NCBI GenBank assembly: GCA_001692895.1
Contig: KV748229.1
Location: forward strand, 371,359 to 435,358
From: Cenococcum geophilum 1.58
Taxonomy: Eukaryota > Ascomycota > Dothideomycetes > Gloniales > Gloniaceae
Direction: 5' to 3'
Length of the DNA stretch: 64,000 bases
Shown in pieces: positions 12,960 through 27,502 of the stretch (the stretch's first letter is position 1; every line of letters begins with the position of its first letter). The position numbers were made by a program, and so were the translations under genes. The notes beneath the pieces are model-generated. The model saw only the letters and a program-made list of their open reading frames with translations. It was not told where the DNA came from and ran no database searches.

Positions 12960-15900
12960 TTGTTACGGGGCTATAACAAAATTGCTAAGAGATTGCCAAG
13001 GGATTGCAAGGAGTTAATATAAAAGGTAAATTTCCAAAGGTTTAGACTTATAAAATATACCCTAATATAAGAATGTTTGGCTAGTTTAAACAGTTTCCTT
13101 ATAACACCTTTCAGCCAAATTATATCCTCTGCTCTATCTATAATTTTAATTAATAGTCCGCTATGCATTTTAATAAGCCGACTACCTAATCTTTTTAGCT
13201 ACTTTAAAGCTTACGGCAGTTTCTATCCGGGTAGTTATCTCTAAATCACACCATAAGTAATAACCCTAAATTAGATTAAAAGGTTTCTATACTTATATCC
13301 CTATAACGTTAGGAGGATATAGTTTACAGGTCTCTTAGTATTTTAGGCACTATATTTTTACTCTATTAATAAAATGGCCGTATTTAAGCGTTATTTAAAT
13401 ATGGTCGCACATTTTATAAGGTAATAACAACAATTTTCTATCTAGGTAAAGTATAGGCAATATATAGATTCTAATGTTAGAGCTATTCCGGAATTTATAG
13501 TATATATATACTACTTAACACGCAGCCAAGATAGAAGATAATAAAGGAGATGCGTTATAGGAATGCATACTATTGGAGTCCTTACTTCTAAGACTAGGTA
13601 TATAGCCCCTTATCTACCCTAGCCACCTAAGTTTATTAATTTTCGCCCTATATATACGTTAAGATATATTTATTCTATGCCCTTATAATAGTAACTAGCA
13701 AACCTATCTTATAAATAATGCTCCCTTTCTCCTATATAATTAGAAATTATATAACCGTAGACTAATATAAAAGAATACTTAGCTCTAATCTCTATACTAT
13801 AATTCCTAGTATAATCTAGTAATTAGTCTATAGAAGTTAAATCTTATTAGCCCGCACTAAGTATATTTACCCTCTCTTTACTTTATAGTAATCTTTAGAG
13901 TCCTTCTAATCTTTATATACTTCCTAAACTATTTCTTCTACCACTCTTTTCTAAGTCACGTTCTCCCTATACAGAGAGAAAGCCAGTTAGCGATATTTAA
14001 AGCGCCTATTTTAGGGCGTCTTTATAAGGCGGAGGTCTCTAAGGCAAAATAAATAGCACTTATTGCTACTACCGTATACTTTTCCTCCCCTATATAGTAA
14101 TATTAGAGACTACACTATACTAAATTTCTAGGAGATACACTAACGAGCTTTAAAAACCTTTTTAAATAAGAAATTAAAAATCTAGATAGAATCGTACTTA
14201 TTATAGATAATGCTTTTAAAAATAATAAATATAAGATAGTTTATAACGTACTTAAAAGTATATATCCGCCCATAAAGAATGCTAAGTCTATAATTATCAG
14301 TGTTGCGATTTTATCCCTACTAAAAGGTTCTAATCAGAGCGGGTAGTTTTAGCCAGAAAGTAAATATTACTAAGTGTTACGGCGATTATAAGGCTTTATT
14401 AATACTAGCGTAGACATTAATAAGCTATAGGAGGAAGTCCTAAACCTAAAGCGAGACAAGAGTAAAGAAGCTATATTGCTCTATGCGAAATATACTAATT
14501 TAGCTAAGTTAAAGTATAATGCCTTACCCCCTTAAATCTTAGGATTAATTCTAAACTTTTTACCTAAATAATAGGTAGCTCTATAAATCCGGGCCCTACT
14601 ACGTACTTTAAACGCTAGTACTACACCTAAAATACTAGGGGCGTAGGCACGCTAAAGCCTTTACGTACTAGTTTAAAGCAATTTTAGTTCTTAACAGCAT
14701 TCCGCTTAGCATTTCTTTTATAGCGGGCAGTAAGACTTTTTATACTAAATGCGGGTTTAAAATAAAGGAGGAAGTCCCTATACTAGAATATTAAGATTAT
14801 CCAAAAATCTTTCTTTATATATATATTTTTTAACTATCCATATAGCATATCCTAGTAAATAAAAGGGAGTTTACTAATAATATAGGATATATAGTAGATA
14901 GTATGGAATAGCAAAAGAAATTTAAAGACTTTAAGGTAGATTTCTCTCCTATTTAGACTATTTTTTAAATTAACTATAAACAGGACTAAGTCTGGATTAA
15001 GCTTGGATCTCTACTACTAAGCCGCCTCTAAAATTTCCCTAAAGGATAGAATAATATTACGGAGGAAGAAATAAGGGCCATAGAATATAGGATTATCTAA
15101 AATAGAAACTAAAATGGGTAGTATATAAAAGGATAATATATAGAGAATAAATATAAGTCGCGTAATAGGATTATTCAATTTTATATAAAAGCTATTTATA
15201 AGGGAACTTTAAAGGAAATCCTAGCCGGGGAATAGGTAAATATAATATAATACTACTGGAGTAGCATATAAGCGTTAGAATTATTATTTTTATCCCTCTT
15301 TATAATACCGAAAAAGTAGTTAGATATATACTCTAGTATAGCAGGATACCCTAACCGTATTAAAGCTAAATTCTATTACACTATAATAAAACAGTTACGG
15401 CGGAGTTTAGCGGAGAATCTAGATAAGATAATAATTTATAAATACATTTAGCTTAAGTTTAGGGCTAAGTTATTATAAAAGAGCTCTTGCTAAGCAGGCT
15501 AGTATACGCCGTTTGCTAAGCCTAGGCCTTTTATAATACTAAGCGTTAGTTAGTTAATCTATTTAGGGGCTTAGCTATTAAATTTTACTATACTAAGAAT
15601 ACACTATATACAATTAGGAAATTATATAAAAAGAATTATACTTCCTCTACTAATCCTAGCATTAAAACAAAAAATTATAAAGGCGCTTAAAAATATCTGT
15701 AGGAAGCAGAATATAGTACTTAAGAGGGTGATCCTATTTAACTTAGCCTTTTACTACTAGTTGTGTAAAAGGTGGTTGTAGAACTAATTCTAATATAGTA
15801 GGTAAAAGTAGGCATATAGGATTAAGCCTAGTTTTGTACGCGTATATATATAGTATTTAGTATACATTACGCCAGGTTAATAAACGCTATGCTAACTACG

Positions 15901-18419
15901 GTAAAAGACTACACATTAAAAAACTTCTCTAATTCTACCGCTGCTATAATTATAGACGCCTTAATTTTTCTTCTTTACTAGACACGAAGCCGACTTTTTT
16001 TATAAAGGCTAATACTCGCTAGTTATATAGAGTAGGGCGTAAGCTAGGCTAAGCCAACGCCGCCTAAATCATTTTCATATTAATCTCTTATTAGGCACTA
16101 ATGCCTTAAGTATTTATACGCCTATTAGACTTTATAACTTATTTATATTCTTAAATCCTTTCCGCTTTGCTCTATTTAAGTATATAATCCACCTCTTTTA
16201 TACCTCTTTAATCTCTTTATCGCGTAGAAGCTATATACTTACTATTACCTATATTAATTCTTCCTTAGCTAACAGAATAGGCTGCTAAATCTATTGTATA
16301 AGATATAGCCTTTATTTACTTCCTAACTAGTATATTTCCTGCTAGAACCTCCTAGGGCCCATTTCTATAACAACTTTAACGCCCTTACCCACGATCCTTA
16401 GGTCGCTGTTTCCCCCTACTTTAGGTCCTTTTTAATAGCGCGAACCTATATAGAGAACGTATACTACTTTTAAATAGAGCTTAGCTTTGTCTAAATTTAT
16501 ACTATTTATCTACCGGCAATATATTCCCTCTTAGAGTTATACCTTTATAAAATTTATTATATCCAAAAAGGTCTATTAAAACCGAACCTAGTTAAATAAA
16601 CTTTAAGCTAACTTAGGATTTATATATAGGTTAGGGAGGGAGAAAAGCTAGACTATATATTATTCCATATATTTAATGCGGTAGATTATAATTAAACAAT
16701 AATATTTAGAGGCGCATTTATTAGGATCTTTAATCCTAAAGTACCTAAAGGCACTAGACCACTTAAAGATATTATATAGGATAAATCGCATCCTATTCCT
16801 GCTAGGTGTAAAATTAAGGTAATAGATAGCTGGGTAAAGATGACACCTAAGTCCGCTGGAGCTTAAATAAGTTGTATATTAAAACCGTCTCTTAACGACC
16901 AACCCAGAGGGTAATAGAGATATCCATATTTTCTCCCTTAGGAATTAGCGTAGTTAAATATTCTATTATTAGAAGTCCTAGTCTTCTTTCCTTTTCCTAT
17001 TAATTGCTGGTCTGGACTGCCTTGGAAAGAAAGTCGCCTAAAAGGGGGATATAATTAATAGGCGCGTTTATAAATGCGTATTAAATTTCTACAGTATATA
17101 TTATTAGCACAGCCTTTAATACAACAAAGGTAAATCCTACTCACATCTATATATAGGCTTATTAATGCGCCTCTGTTTCCTTAACTGATTTAATACTATA
17201 GGTTTTTCCCTATCTTCTATGGCGGCTAGTAGCCGTTAGCTTTATACTTAAAAGTTCTCGCTAAAGTAGATCTTACCTTTTAGGAACTTATAATATTTTT
17301 AAAATTCTTATAATGGCTTTTTAGTTCCTAAACTATTTAGTATATAATATATATCGGATAGCTATACCTAAATATCCTTTAGGTTAATCCGCTTAACTAT
17401 AAAGTTAAATATATCCTTTAATATCAAATTTACTATCCATACGGTAGGGTTAAAGGCCGCTACCTAGGAAATTATCCCGTTAGGACTTAGGCTACAAATC
17501 TGCTTATACCTTTCTTAGGTCACCTACTTCCTTATTTAGGTTGCGTCTAAATCAATAACCAAATCCTTTAGACCGCTAAAGAAAAGTGCTATATTTTTTG
17601 TAAATATCCCTTAATTCTTTAAGTTTAAACTAGTAATAGTGTCTTTTCTATTCTCTTATGCCTGGTTTAACTACTATTTGCCCTCCTTATAAGCCGACTC
17701 TATATATCTTTTTTTAAGTGCTTTAATCTCCACCGGGAGCTTTTCTATAGCCTTAAAAAGCCTTATACCTAAATCCTTAATCATCTAATAGTTGCTTTTT
17801 ATAGGATGTATATAAGAGCGCGGGACACTTCTAACAACCCATTTAAGCTTCTTAGTAAGGTCTACAAGTTATAAGATAAATTTAGTAGTCGCTATATTAG
17901 GGGTTAATCTAAACGTCGTAAACTAGGCTAAGAAAAGGAGCAGTTCTAAATATCTCTCTAAGGACGATTAGGGGCGGGGGCTATTAAGAACATTATTATC
18001 TTATGTATATCTATAAGCTTTTATTATAGTTAGGTAACTAGGGTAGCCAAGGGGCAATATACCTAAGTTTTATAAGCTAGGGTGCAATATATCTGTTTAC
18101 CCCTTCCTTACCATTTAGCAACCCCGAGTTAGGTTAAGACCTTTACTAATCTTCACTACCTATAGTATATAGCGGGAACTTCTTTATACGCAAAAATAAA
18201 AATGTAGAGTAAGTGGCGTCTTCCCATATTTATACAGTCTAGTGATTTAGATTTAGGCTACCTTTACGCGCAACTTCGCATTTTATATTATTTGTAGCCC
18301 AGCTTAAGTCTATATACGCTCTCGTTACTCTAATAAGAATTGTTATATAGCTCGGCCTTATAGACATGCATACATAACCTCCGCTTAGTATTTCACTAAC
18401 TAATATATAAAAAGACTAT

Positions 18420-18477
18420 TAAAGGCCTTTAAGGACCTCTAAAGACTTTTAAAGACCTTTAAAGACCTTTAAAGGCC
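18420..18477 (+). repeat. short aaagacctttt-like tandem repeat
   Basis: About five units of 10-12 bp (aaagaccttt, with ggcc and ggacc variants) in a row. Small and purely structural. Confidence 0.6.
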
Positions 18478-19470
18478 AGTAACTATAATATACCCGCTAA
18501 AGGCAAGCAGTATATAACCTACCCCTTCTATATTATTAATAATCTAACTACTACCCTTAGATACCTGTCCCTATAATAGATACGCCCAATATAGGCAAAA
18601 CTTTAATCTATTAGGTTTTAATAGTAGGGGAAACTATCCTTAAGAAAGAGAAAAGAGGAAAGGTCTCCTATATAGGATAAAAAGAAGAAAATTTAAGAGA
18701 GGTAAAGGTAAGTAATTGCCTATATATTAGGTAAGTAGGTCCCTAATATCTTAAAAATTTATAAAATTATCGCCATTATATATATTATACCCAATATTCG
18801 CCGGCTTACGGTTCCTATATATAATTTATTTAATTAGCTTTTTTTAGGCAAACCTAGCTACCATAGTGGTAGAGTAATTCTGGCGGAATTTAAGTATAAG
18901 GGAGTATTAACGAGGTCTAGAGCCTATTTTAGCAATATAGCGTTTATAGAAGGTAGAAAGAAAGCTTTAGAGTAATTAGAGATATATATATAGGAGCTTA
19001 ATAAAGCTACCTAGGCTGCTACACCTCCTTTCGCGTTTAGATTTATATACTAGGCTAGGCTAATGCTTATAGCAGCTGTAGTACTTCTATATAAGTAATA
19101 GTGTCTTTTATAGTTATAGGCCCGCATTCTAATAAATATAACTAAATAACCTAAGGTGCCTATTACCCTCTTAAAACCGCAATTACAAATAACTAGTGCG
19201 TAAATGGCTTTCATTCCTATACGGGGTATAAGTATATATACTTACTTACTCCTATAATAATAAGGCCCATATAGTAGGCCGTAGTAGGGGCGAATTGCTA
19301 GTAGATCTAGGAACAGGAGAATAGAAGCTATAAGGTATTAGTTCCCGTAGGGGAGAGAAAAACATAATTATAGGCTCCTATAGGGAAGCAAAAGCTATAT
19401 AGGAGTGTAAGCCGTAAGGAATTAGTTCCCGTAGGGCGGTGAAATACATAGGCATTAGTACCTATAGGGG

Positions 19471-19640
19471 ATTTGTTAGAGTAAGGGATTCGTTAGTATA
19501 GGGGATTTATTAAAGTAGGGGATTTATTAGCATAGGGGATTTATTAAAGTAGGGGATTTATTAGCGTGGGGGATTTATTAGTATAGGGGATTTGTTAAAG
19601 TAGGGGACTAAATCCTATAGGGGATTTATTAGAGTAGGGG
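19471..19640 (+). repeat. 17 bp minisatellite, 10 units
   Basis: Ten consecutive units of exactly 17 bp with the consensus atttattaaagtagggg; variants include gcatagggg and gtatagggg endings. Scattered related units continue to about 19,730. Each unit ends in a run of four or five G, so the plus strand is an evenly spaced G-tract array. Confidence 0.88.
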
Positions 19641-20041
19641 ACTAATTTCTATAGGGCGGCGAAATACGTAAGCAATCGCTCCCGTAGGGGATTTGTTTAA
19701 GTAAAGAACTTATTTAAGTAGGGGATTAGTTAAAAGATAGGATTAATTCTCCTATAGCCTCTATTTAGGCGGCACAAAGCGGCTTCTAATAGGCTAAAGA
19801 GTAGATTACGCGCTTTATAAAAAAATAAAGCCTATATAGGATAATGGGGTATAGGGACCTAATAATCTAGCGGAAGATTAGGTTATCCGCTCTCCCGAGT
19901 TTTATTTAGCCTAGGTAACTTACCCAACGCTATTTTATATACGTTTTAATTAAGGCTACTATCTAGTCTTAGCCGCCTAAATCTCTACAAAACTTTAACT
20001 TATATAGTAGAAGAATATAGAATAATAAAATATTATTCTAT

Positions 20042-22429
20042 TTACTCTACTAATACTTTTAGATCCTTCTATACTTACTAAAGAATCTCTTTTATCTAGA
20101 AATAAAGCGCCCTATCTTCCTTCTCCCACTTCCCGTCTATTAGGAAAACCACCTTCCGTACCTTATTAACCTACAGAACTAGCAGCTAGTAGTAAGGTAT
20201 AAATGCCTTAGCTATATAGTTAAGAAAATACCCTTCCCTATTTACTAGCTCTAATTTTAACTTAGCTAACTTAGTAGTATTCTTATAGTTCTAACGCTTA
20301 AACTTAGTTGGACTAATATCTTTACCCAGCCTATTATAGTGTACGTATATCCAGAAAAGTACCTAAAAGAACGACTCCAAATTATACCTAAAGGAGTGTT
20401 TCTTGCCTAGAAACACTCCTATAGCTATAAACGCTCTTATACCGGTCTTACCCCGTACTCCCAAAGGTCCTTCTCACTTCTCTTTAATTATAAGATTAAG
20501 ATCAATTAAGAATGACTTCTAAGAGGGATTATCGTCTTCCTCGTTTATTAAGAGGTTGCCTATTAAAATGTCACATTAGAGGATGCCAGCCTATATATAT
20601 AAAGACTTATATCTTTTAATGCCACCCTCTAGCGCAGTAAGTATTGTAGCTAAAAAGCTTGCCTTGTAAAGAGCCTTTCTATAGTCATAAGTAATAACGC
20701 GTTAATATACCCAATTCTATATAATAGGGCGCTTAATTGGAGAGCTTAAATATAGGCGCTTATTGGGCGGTAACAGGGCGTTAGTATAGCTAGACGACCT
20801 CTTTTTACTAGTACTTTAGCCTTTCCTTACACTACCTTACACTCTAGCTACGCTTAAAGGTACTATTAAGCTTTTAGGCTTATAGTTTATCGCTTTAGTA
20901 ATATCTAGCCCCTTACAGATATTAAAGATATTATTATTTTATCCACCTATATAAATAGTCCTATAGTAATAATACCTAGCTACATTAATTACTCCTTTCT
21001 CCGCTACCTTACGCAGTAGTTCACCTTCTTCCTTATACTTTAGGTACTGCTACAAGTCTTTAATAACAAGAGGTATTTTAGAGGTGTTACCCTTACAGTG
21101 CGCTTTTTAGCAAGTTATCGCCTAACTAGTAATATAGGGTGCCCGCTTTATAAGTTCGTTAAAGATAAAACGCTTAATTTAATTGTTGCGCACAACCTTA
21201 ATATATCGTTTACCGTCTAATATTAAAATAGTAGGGTTAAACCTAAGCTACTCTTTATTTATTAAGAGAAACCCTAATATCGCCAAGGTAAATTATAGTC
21301 CGTCTTTATTAATATTAAATAGTAATAATACAATGCCTCCTACCCGGTTATACTCCTATAGCCGCATAATAGATTTATAGAGAGTAAAACCTAGAATAAA
21401 GCGACGATTGTTCTAAGCGGCGAAGACTTCCCTTATATATTTCCCTAAAGCAAACCATACCTACAAGGCTATATCGGTATTTAGATTACTCTTTAGCTCT
21501 CTTAGTATAAGTATATATAACTAATAGCATTAAGAGCCTTCGCTGGCTATTAGATTATCCACAAAACTAATATCTAGCTTTTACTTCGCCGTAAACCCTT
21601 ATAAGGGCTGCTTAGTATATACGATAAGCTTTTATTATATCTTTAGGGCGGACCCGTACTCCTCTATAAAGCCTAAAAATAATTTAATTAGGTTATTAAA
21701 CCACTCTAGGATATTATCTTACTCTACGCTTTTAGGCTAGTCACGCTAGCTGCCCTTATCAGCGTATAGTGGATTATCCCCTTCCTTATATTTCTTAAAA
21801 ATGGCGGCACTTACCTCTTTAAGACCTTCTACTCCCTTAAAGAATGCTTTATATAAGCTAGGAATCCCTATATAAAGAGGGCCTAGCTCCTCCTTCAAAA
21901 CATTATCTATATATTTTCTATATTCGGACGAGTTGGCGAAGCTACTTATATTATATAGATATGGGGTTTAAATATAGAATAGTAGCGGTTAGGGGGGAGG
22001 CGTGGGCTTTATAATAGTGGCGATAGTTTTACTCCAAACGTCCTTATCTAATTTACAATTAAGAACTGTTTTTAGGAGAGGGGTAAACTGTTTAATATTA
22101 AAGTTATTAGAATTAACTAAAGGGAGAAGTTAAAGAAGGTCACTATAAAGAGTGCCGCGGCCAGTACTAGATAGGAGTAGTTAAGTAGTAAAAAGGTTTT
22201 ATAATATTAGGACAAGGTCAATAACAAGATTCTTAAGCCCTATGTGTATTAGACGGGACCTATAGTAAACTAATTAACAATTACCTTTATCGCCTATTTG
22301 GTGCAACGAGTCTAAAGAGCTAAAGATGCCTAGATTTTAATAAGTTAAGTTAAATAAATTATAAAAGTTATTTAGTCCTTCCCTAATAGGTTTCGCTTTA
22401 ATTATCTCTAATTTAGAGAGATTCGCCAT
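20042..22429 (-). pseudogene. RIP-degraded FunK1-type fungal protein kinase
   Basis: On the minus strand one frame can be followed for nearly 800 codons from a surviving ATG (22,427-22,429) to a stop at 20,042-20,044, about the length of FunK1 (fungal-type protein kinase) family members. In order: TPLLKTVLNCKLDKDVWSKT, PPP, SSFANSSEYRKYIDNVLKEE (about 21,900), GDNPLYADK, ILEWFNNLIKLFL, LYILILRELKSNL, IREVFAA then RRFILGFTLYKSIMRL (about 21,370), LIFNELIKRAPYI, TSKIPLVIKDL, EGELLRKVAEKGVINVARYY, then the catalytic region GILxCDILIGNLLINE (about 20,540-20,600) where the expected H-R-D is damaged, FLIDLNLIIKE with the metal-binding LDL altered, and TGIRAFIAIGVFL. Tens of TAA/TAG fall where Gln or Trp is expected. 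FunK1 genes are expanded in many fungi and often near repeats. It is dead by inspection. Confidence 0.85.
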
Positions 22430-23879
22430 TATAGGTACACGCGATAAAAGCTATATTAGGGTAGCCGGCGTAGTAGGTAGATAGGTAAGTAAGAAGGGGA
22501 GATTAAAGAGGCTAGCATATAACGGACGGTATAATAGTAAAGAATTAAATAAGTGTAGGAAGGTCAAGAATATATCGGTGGTGTCTTATAATAAGAAAAT
22601 AACTAGGGAGAAAAGTATAAGGAAGGAAGTAAGGTATAAGCAAACACGTAAAGGATTAAAGATTAAGTATAAAAAAGTTAAGCCAATCTAACGTGGCTTA
22701 GACTAAGGCTTTATAGGGCTTAGTTAAATACTAAGCCATAATAACCTAAAGTATAGGAAATATCGTTTATAGTTTTAGTTATATAGGTTAAAAATATAGT
22801 ACGTATATAGAGTTCTGGTATTATTGGAAAGTTATAGGTAGCATTTATTAGTAATTATAGTTATTAGCTTTTAGTTTATTCCACAACACATAAGGCTTAA
22901 ATAGAGTGAGGCTCTAATATAGTAATGCTAAAAGGCGCTAGGTAAGGTATAGCTGGCAATAGTAGGTTAATTATTAGGTTAGTTATATAAGCACCTATAA
23001 TCAATTACGTGGCTAGTCCTAAAATAAGCTAAACCTAATATACTAAATATAGATATAGCTAACCCTATTTCATAGCGCGTAATTAACCTATTTCCTATAA
23101 CCAGGATCTAGTTCTTAGAACCAAATCCTTTTTTAAAATCGCGCCCTTTTTATAGTAGTTAATTGGTCTACTTTATAAACCTAAATCAGGATCTTAGTTT
23201 TAGAATCAGATTCCGTTCTCGGAATTATAACTTAAGCTATAACTAAAAATAGCTCCTCTCTTCCAAGACCATTAAACCGCTTAGCTTAACGCTATACCTT
23301 TTTAGCTACATTTAGTACGTTTAGCTTAGAATTAGAATAGGATATAGTCTTTAGAATTAGATCTAGTTCTTAGAATAAGATCCCATTTTTAATATTAAGA
23401 GAGATATCCTATATTTATCCTTAATATTCCCACCTTATTAATATAAAATTTAGAGTTAACCTGCACCCTAGTTACCCATAAAAACGCTAGAGACTTTAAT
23501 ACCTTAATTTTAATTCTTTATAGAGGACTAAGCAAGTCATAAGGTGGTTAACTTATCGCTACTAAGTATATAAAGGTGGAGGACTTATAAGCTTACTATA
23601 AGCGAGTTCTTAACTTTAATTTAACGTATATGCAAACGACAATAAGATACTCTTAATATAGAAGTAACTAGATAGAAAAACAATACCAAGCCAAGAAAAT
23701 CCTAATTGGCGCTTTAATTCTTAGCACTAAAAAACATAAACGTAATTACAAAAATCTTTTCTTATAAGAAATTTCTTATTTCTTTAGCTTCTTAGAGGCT
23801 CCATCTATAGTATAATTTATCTTTCTTTTACGTGTCCCTCTTATTAATAGATCTTCTAAATGATCATCTGGCGCCTCTT

Positions 23880-25245
23880 TTAGTTGGTCTCTTTGCTTAT
23901 ATAATTTACCCCTTTAAGCTATCTTTATTATAACATCTTTAAGCGGTTTATATATCCTAGTATAATAATAAAGGTAACGTGGGTTTTTAGTATAGTATAA
24001 TACAAGTCTCTTATATAGTATACCCGCGGGTAAAACCTAGGTAAGATACTAGGATACTATTGCAATAGGACTATATATAGATATAACTAATCTATATCTA
24101 GGGTTTTAGAGACGCTTTAAGTCCTCTATTATATAGTAAGTTAGTAACTATAATAAGAGATACTTTAGTTATCCGTCTAAAATTATAGCATTAGAAATTA
24201 TTAATACTTTAGTTAGGGGAGGTATATCTTTAAGGAAGTTTATAAAATTAGCTAAACTATTCTCTGCTTAATTATTAGTATTGCTAAATAATATATAGGT
24301 ATTTTATAAATATACCTAGAGGTATTGGCAAACCTTTAATATAAACCTCTTTTAGTTAAGGTAAGTCTATCTTAGCCTTACTATAGCTCTCTATTAGCTT
24401 AGGTAAAACTATTTTAGTTTCACTGCGGCCTTCTAGGCTCTTAAGGTAATTAACGTATATTTCCGTATCCTCTTATATATTACCCTCTGTATTATTATTA
24501 ATTTTATAAAAGTTAACCTCCTTAGTTATATAAGCAGGTATAAAGGGTATCTACTATTGTCCTAGTTAATCTCCTTACTTATATAGTTTACCCTTCTTAG
24601 CTATCTTAATTATAATATCTTTAAGCGGTTTATATATCTTAGCATAACAGTAGAGGTAATAAGGATTCTTAGTATAGTATAATAAAAGTTTCTTTTGCGG
24701 TATAGCCACCGCTAAAACCTAGGTAAGATACTAGTATATTACTATAATAGGACCGTATAAAGATATAATTCCTCTATAACCGGGGTTTTGGAGACATATT
24801 ATGTCCTTTATTATATAATAAGTAGGTAACTAGGATATAAGATACTTTACTTATCCGCTTAAGATCTTGGCATCGGAAATTATTAATACTTTAAATAAAT
24901 ATATAGGGACTAAACCATTCTCTACTTAATTATTAGTATTATTAAATAATATAGGTGTCTTACAAATATACCTCTAGGTACTAGCGATATATATTTAGAA
25001 CCTACGACTATATTTATTTACTAGGATGAGCCTTTAATATAGTTCTCTTTTAGTTAAGGCGAGTTTATCTTAGCCTCGCTATAGTCCTTTATTAGCTTAG
25101 GTAAGTCTATTTTAGTTTCGCCGCCTTCTAATCCCCTAAGATAATTAAGGTATATTTTTTATACACCTCCCTAAACCGTATCCTCTTATATATCGCCCTT
25201 TATATTATTATTACTTTTATAAAAATTGGCCTTATTAGGTATTTA
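23880..25245. repeat. 682 bp tandem duplication, two units
   Basis: The landmark aagcggtttatatatc occurs at 23,941 and again at 24,623, a distance of 682 bp. The sequence after each landmark runs in parallel: a c/agtagRggtaa block, ggRtttYttagtatagtataat, aaacctaggtaagatacta, a pair of ttattaatactt blocks, and tcttttagttaaggYRagt. The units differ by small insertions and many transitions, so the duplication is old or was itself hit by RIP. No protein family could be read in either unit. Confidence 0.75.
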
Positions 25246-27230
25246 AGTAGGTATATAAGGCATCTGTTTCTACATAGGGTTAAAAAGCTATAATTATTTC
25301 TCCTCCCCACTACTAGATACCGTGTCTTTGTCGTTAATACAATTCTAAGATAATTTAAGGTTTCTAGTAGGTTAATAATTAGGTATATTATCTTTAGGGC
25401 GATAGCATATTGTAATATTTTTATAAGTACTAATTAAGGACTTATAGGTTATATTAGCAATGTATCTAAGCTTAGTTAAGGTAATATATATAATATCTAG
25501 TATTCTTATAAAGATAATAAGGGATATATAGTCAAGAGGTTAGATTTAAAGGTAAGTCAAATTAATAGCATATAAGAACTAGAAGCATAACGTTTATATT
25601 CTATTTCTTTCCTAAGGCGGAGTTAGGACAAAAGGTAAAAGGGAAAGGCAAAGTATACTAGCCGCCCCTTTCCACTTTATATGGTATCTATAGTATAATA
25701 TTTAGTAGCTATAATTACTCTTAGCTTATATATTGTCTGCGCCCAAGACTATAGGTGCCTAAAGTGGTCTATAAGTAAGGCATTATTAGGGGTAGCCATT
25801 GGCTAAGCTGCTACTAAACTTAAATGGCTGACAATCCCCAATAGACGCCGTATGCCTTAGTAGGGTTCAAAAGCGTTTATATAAAGTTATAAACTAGAAT
25901 TAGAAGTTAACAATGACCCCTAATAACGCCTCTTTTAGCAGGAATAGCATTATATAATCTACTTTTAACGCCTATCCTTCCCGGGGCAAGACACTGCCTA
26001 AGTAGTAGACTTATCCTAGCTAGTTAATCTTATATATTAACCCCCTATCTATGGTAAAGGAGCTATTAATACCTCTAGGGTAGTTTAATTACTATTCTAG
26101 CTAAGCCCTTTATAAGCACTCCGCCTTATATAGGCGGTAAATTAACTCCTATTAATCTGCCTTGCGTTAGGGGAGATCTTTTACTTAAAGCGCTAAGTAG
26201 CCGGTACTTAAAGGTCTATAGGCTTATTCTATATCCTAATAACATTAACCATAATTTCTTCTTAAGTGGTATTTACAACCCTAAGTACCTATAAGCGCAG
26301 CGTCCCTAAATTATTAGCTAGTAAGTAGGCGTTTATAGATAAAGAAACCGACTTTAGAGATAACGGTAACGTAGAGGCGTTAGCTAGTTAGAAAAGTAAT
26401 TTTAGTAATAAGGATTAAGAATAGGACGCAGAGACATTATATAATAGAGAAAATAGTTTTAACACTAAAGATAAAGAAATAGGGGTAGATAGCAATAAAG
26501 AGATATTAAGTAATAAGGCTATATAGGCGACGGTTAAATACGGTGGCCTTGGCTTTATAGTCTTAAATCTATAAATATAAAATATAAATATAAAGAAGAT
26601 TTCTAATAAAAGCTAGTAAAAGGGTTAAAACTTTAGCCTCTTTTCATTTAGCCTATCGCGAAATAAAACAATATTTTACTATTCCTACTAGAGTCTCTGC
26701 CCGCTTAACTTATAGCAAGCTATAAAGTATTCGCGATAATCTATACTTTCACTTAGATAAATTTATTTACTACCTTAAAAGCAATAATAGTAGGCAAATC
26801 TATACTAACGACCCAGGATTTTTTAAATTTCTTATAGACTTGGGACGCATGCCACCTTAGCAACTATTAGTCATATTTAAGACTACAGTACTTATAGATT
26901 TATATCTTAAGGATATAAACATATTTTTTTATAGTATTTTCTTTTTATTTAAATTATTTCTCTACTTATAGTATATAGCGGTTATTTATCTATTCCGGTA
27001 TAGTGGGGAGGGGTAGTTAGGTTACGCGAGAGGGCTTAGACTTATAGCTACGCTTATAGGGCTGTTTATATAGGAACTTCTTTAAGTGTATATAAGGGGT
27101 CTTTATATAAGAACTTCTTCAATATTTCTAGATCTGGGACTTATATATTTCTTTTTTTTATAGTTTTAGTATCTTCCTAATATTTACTTCCTATTTACAT
27201 GCTAGGCGTTAATAGAGGGCGCTAGGTCAG

Positions 27231-27502
27231 ATCACCCTGCTTATATAATCACCCTACTCGCACGATCGCTTAGCTTGCATAATTACCTAGTTCGCATAAT
27301 CGCCTAGCTCGCATAATTACCTAGCTCGTAGGATTGCCTAGCTCCTATAAGCACTATGCTTATACGGTTACCTAGCTTATACAATTACCTAGCTTATAGA
27401 ATCGGCCAGCTCTTATAAGTATCTAGCTCGCACAATTACCTAGCTTATATAATCACCCAGCTCGCACGATTACCTAGCTTATAGGATCGCCTAGCTTACC
27501 TA
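27231..27502 (+). repeat. 17 bp minisatellite, about 16 units, with flanking repeats
   Basis: About sixteen consecutive 17 bp units with consensus attacctagctcgcata. Most lie exactly in register. The array is bracketed by imperfect direct repeats of about 30 bp: cctatttacatgctaggcgt at 27,190 and cctatttgcacgctaggtgt at 27,509. This fits an array that grew inside one copy of a short duplicated sequence. Several units keep gca, so it is less RIP-eroded than its surroundings. Confidence 0.85.

Noticed and set aside
12971..13168. Minus ORF with a LAKHSYIRVYFISL-like run resembling part of NACHT proteins
   Set aside because: Only a few residues resemble the family, with no P-loop or following motifs found; too weak to call.
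21183..21380. 65-codon plus-strand ORF
   Set aside because: It is the antisense of the FunK1 relic, whose minus frame makes sense here.
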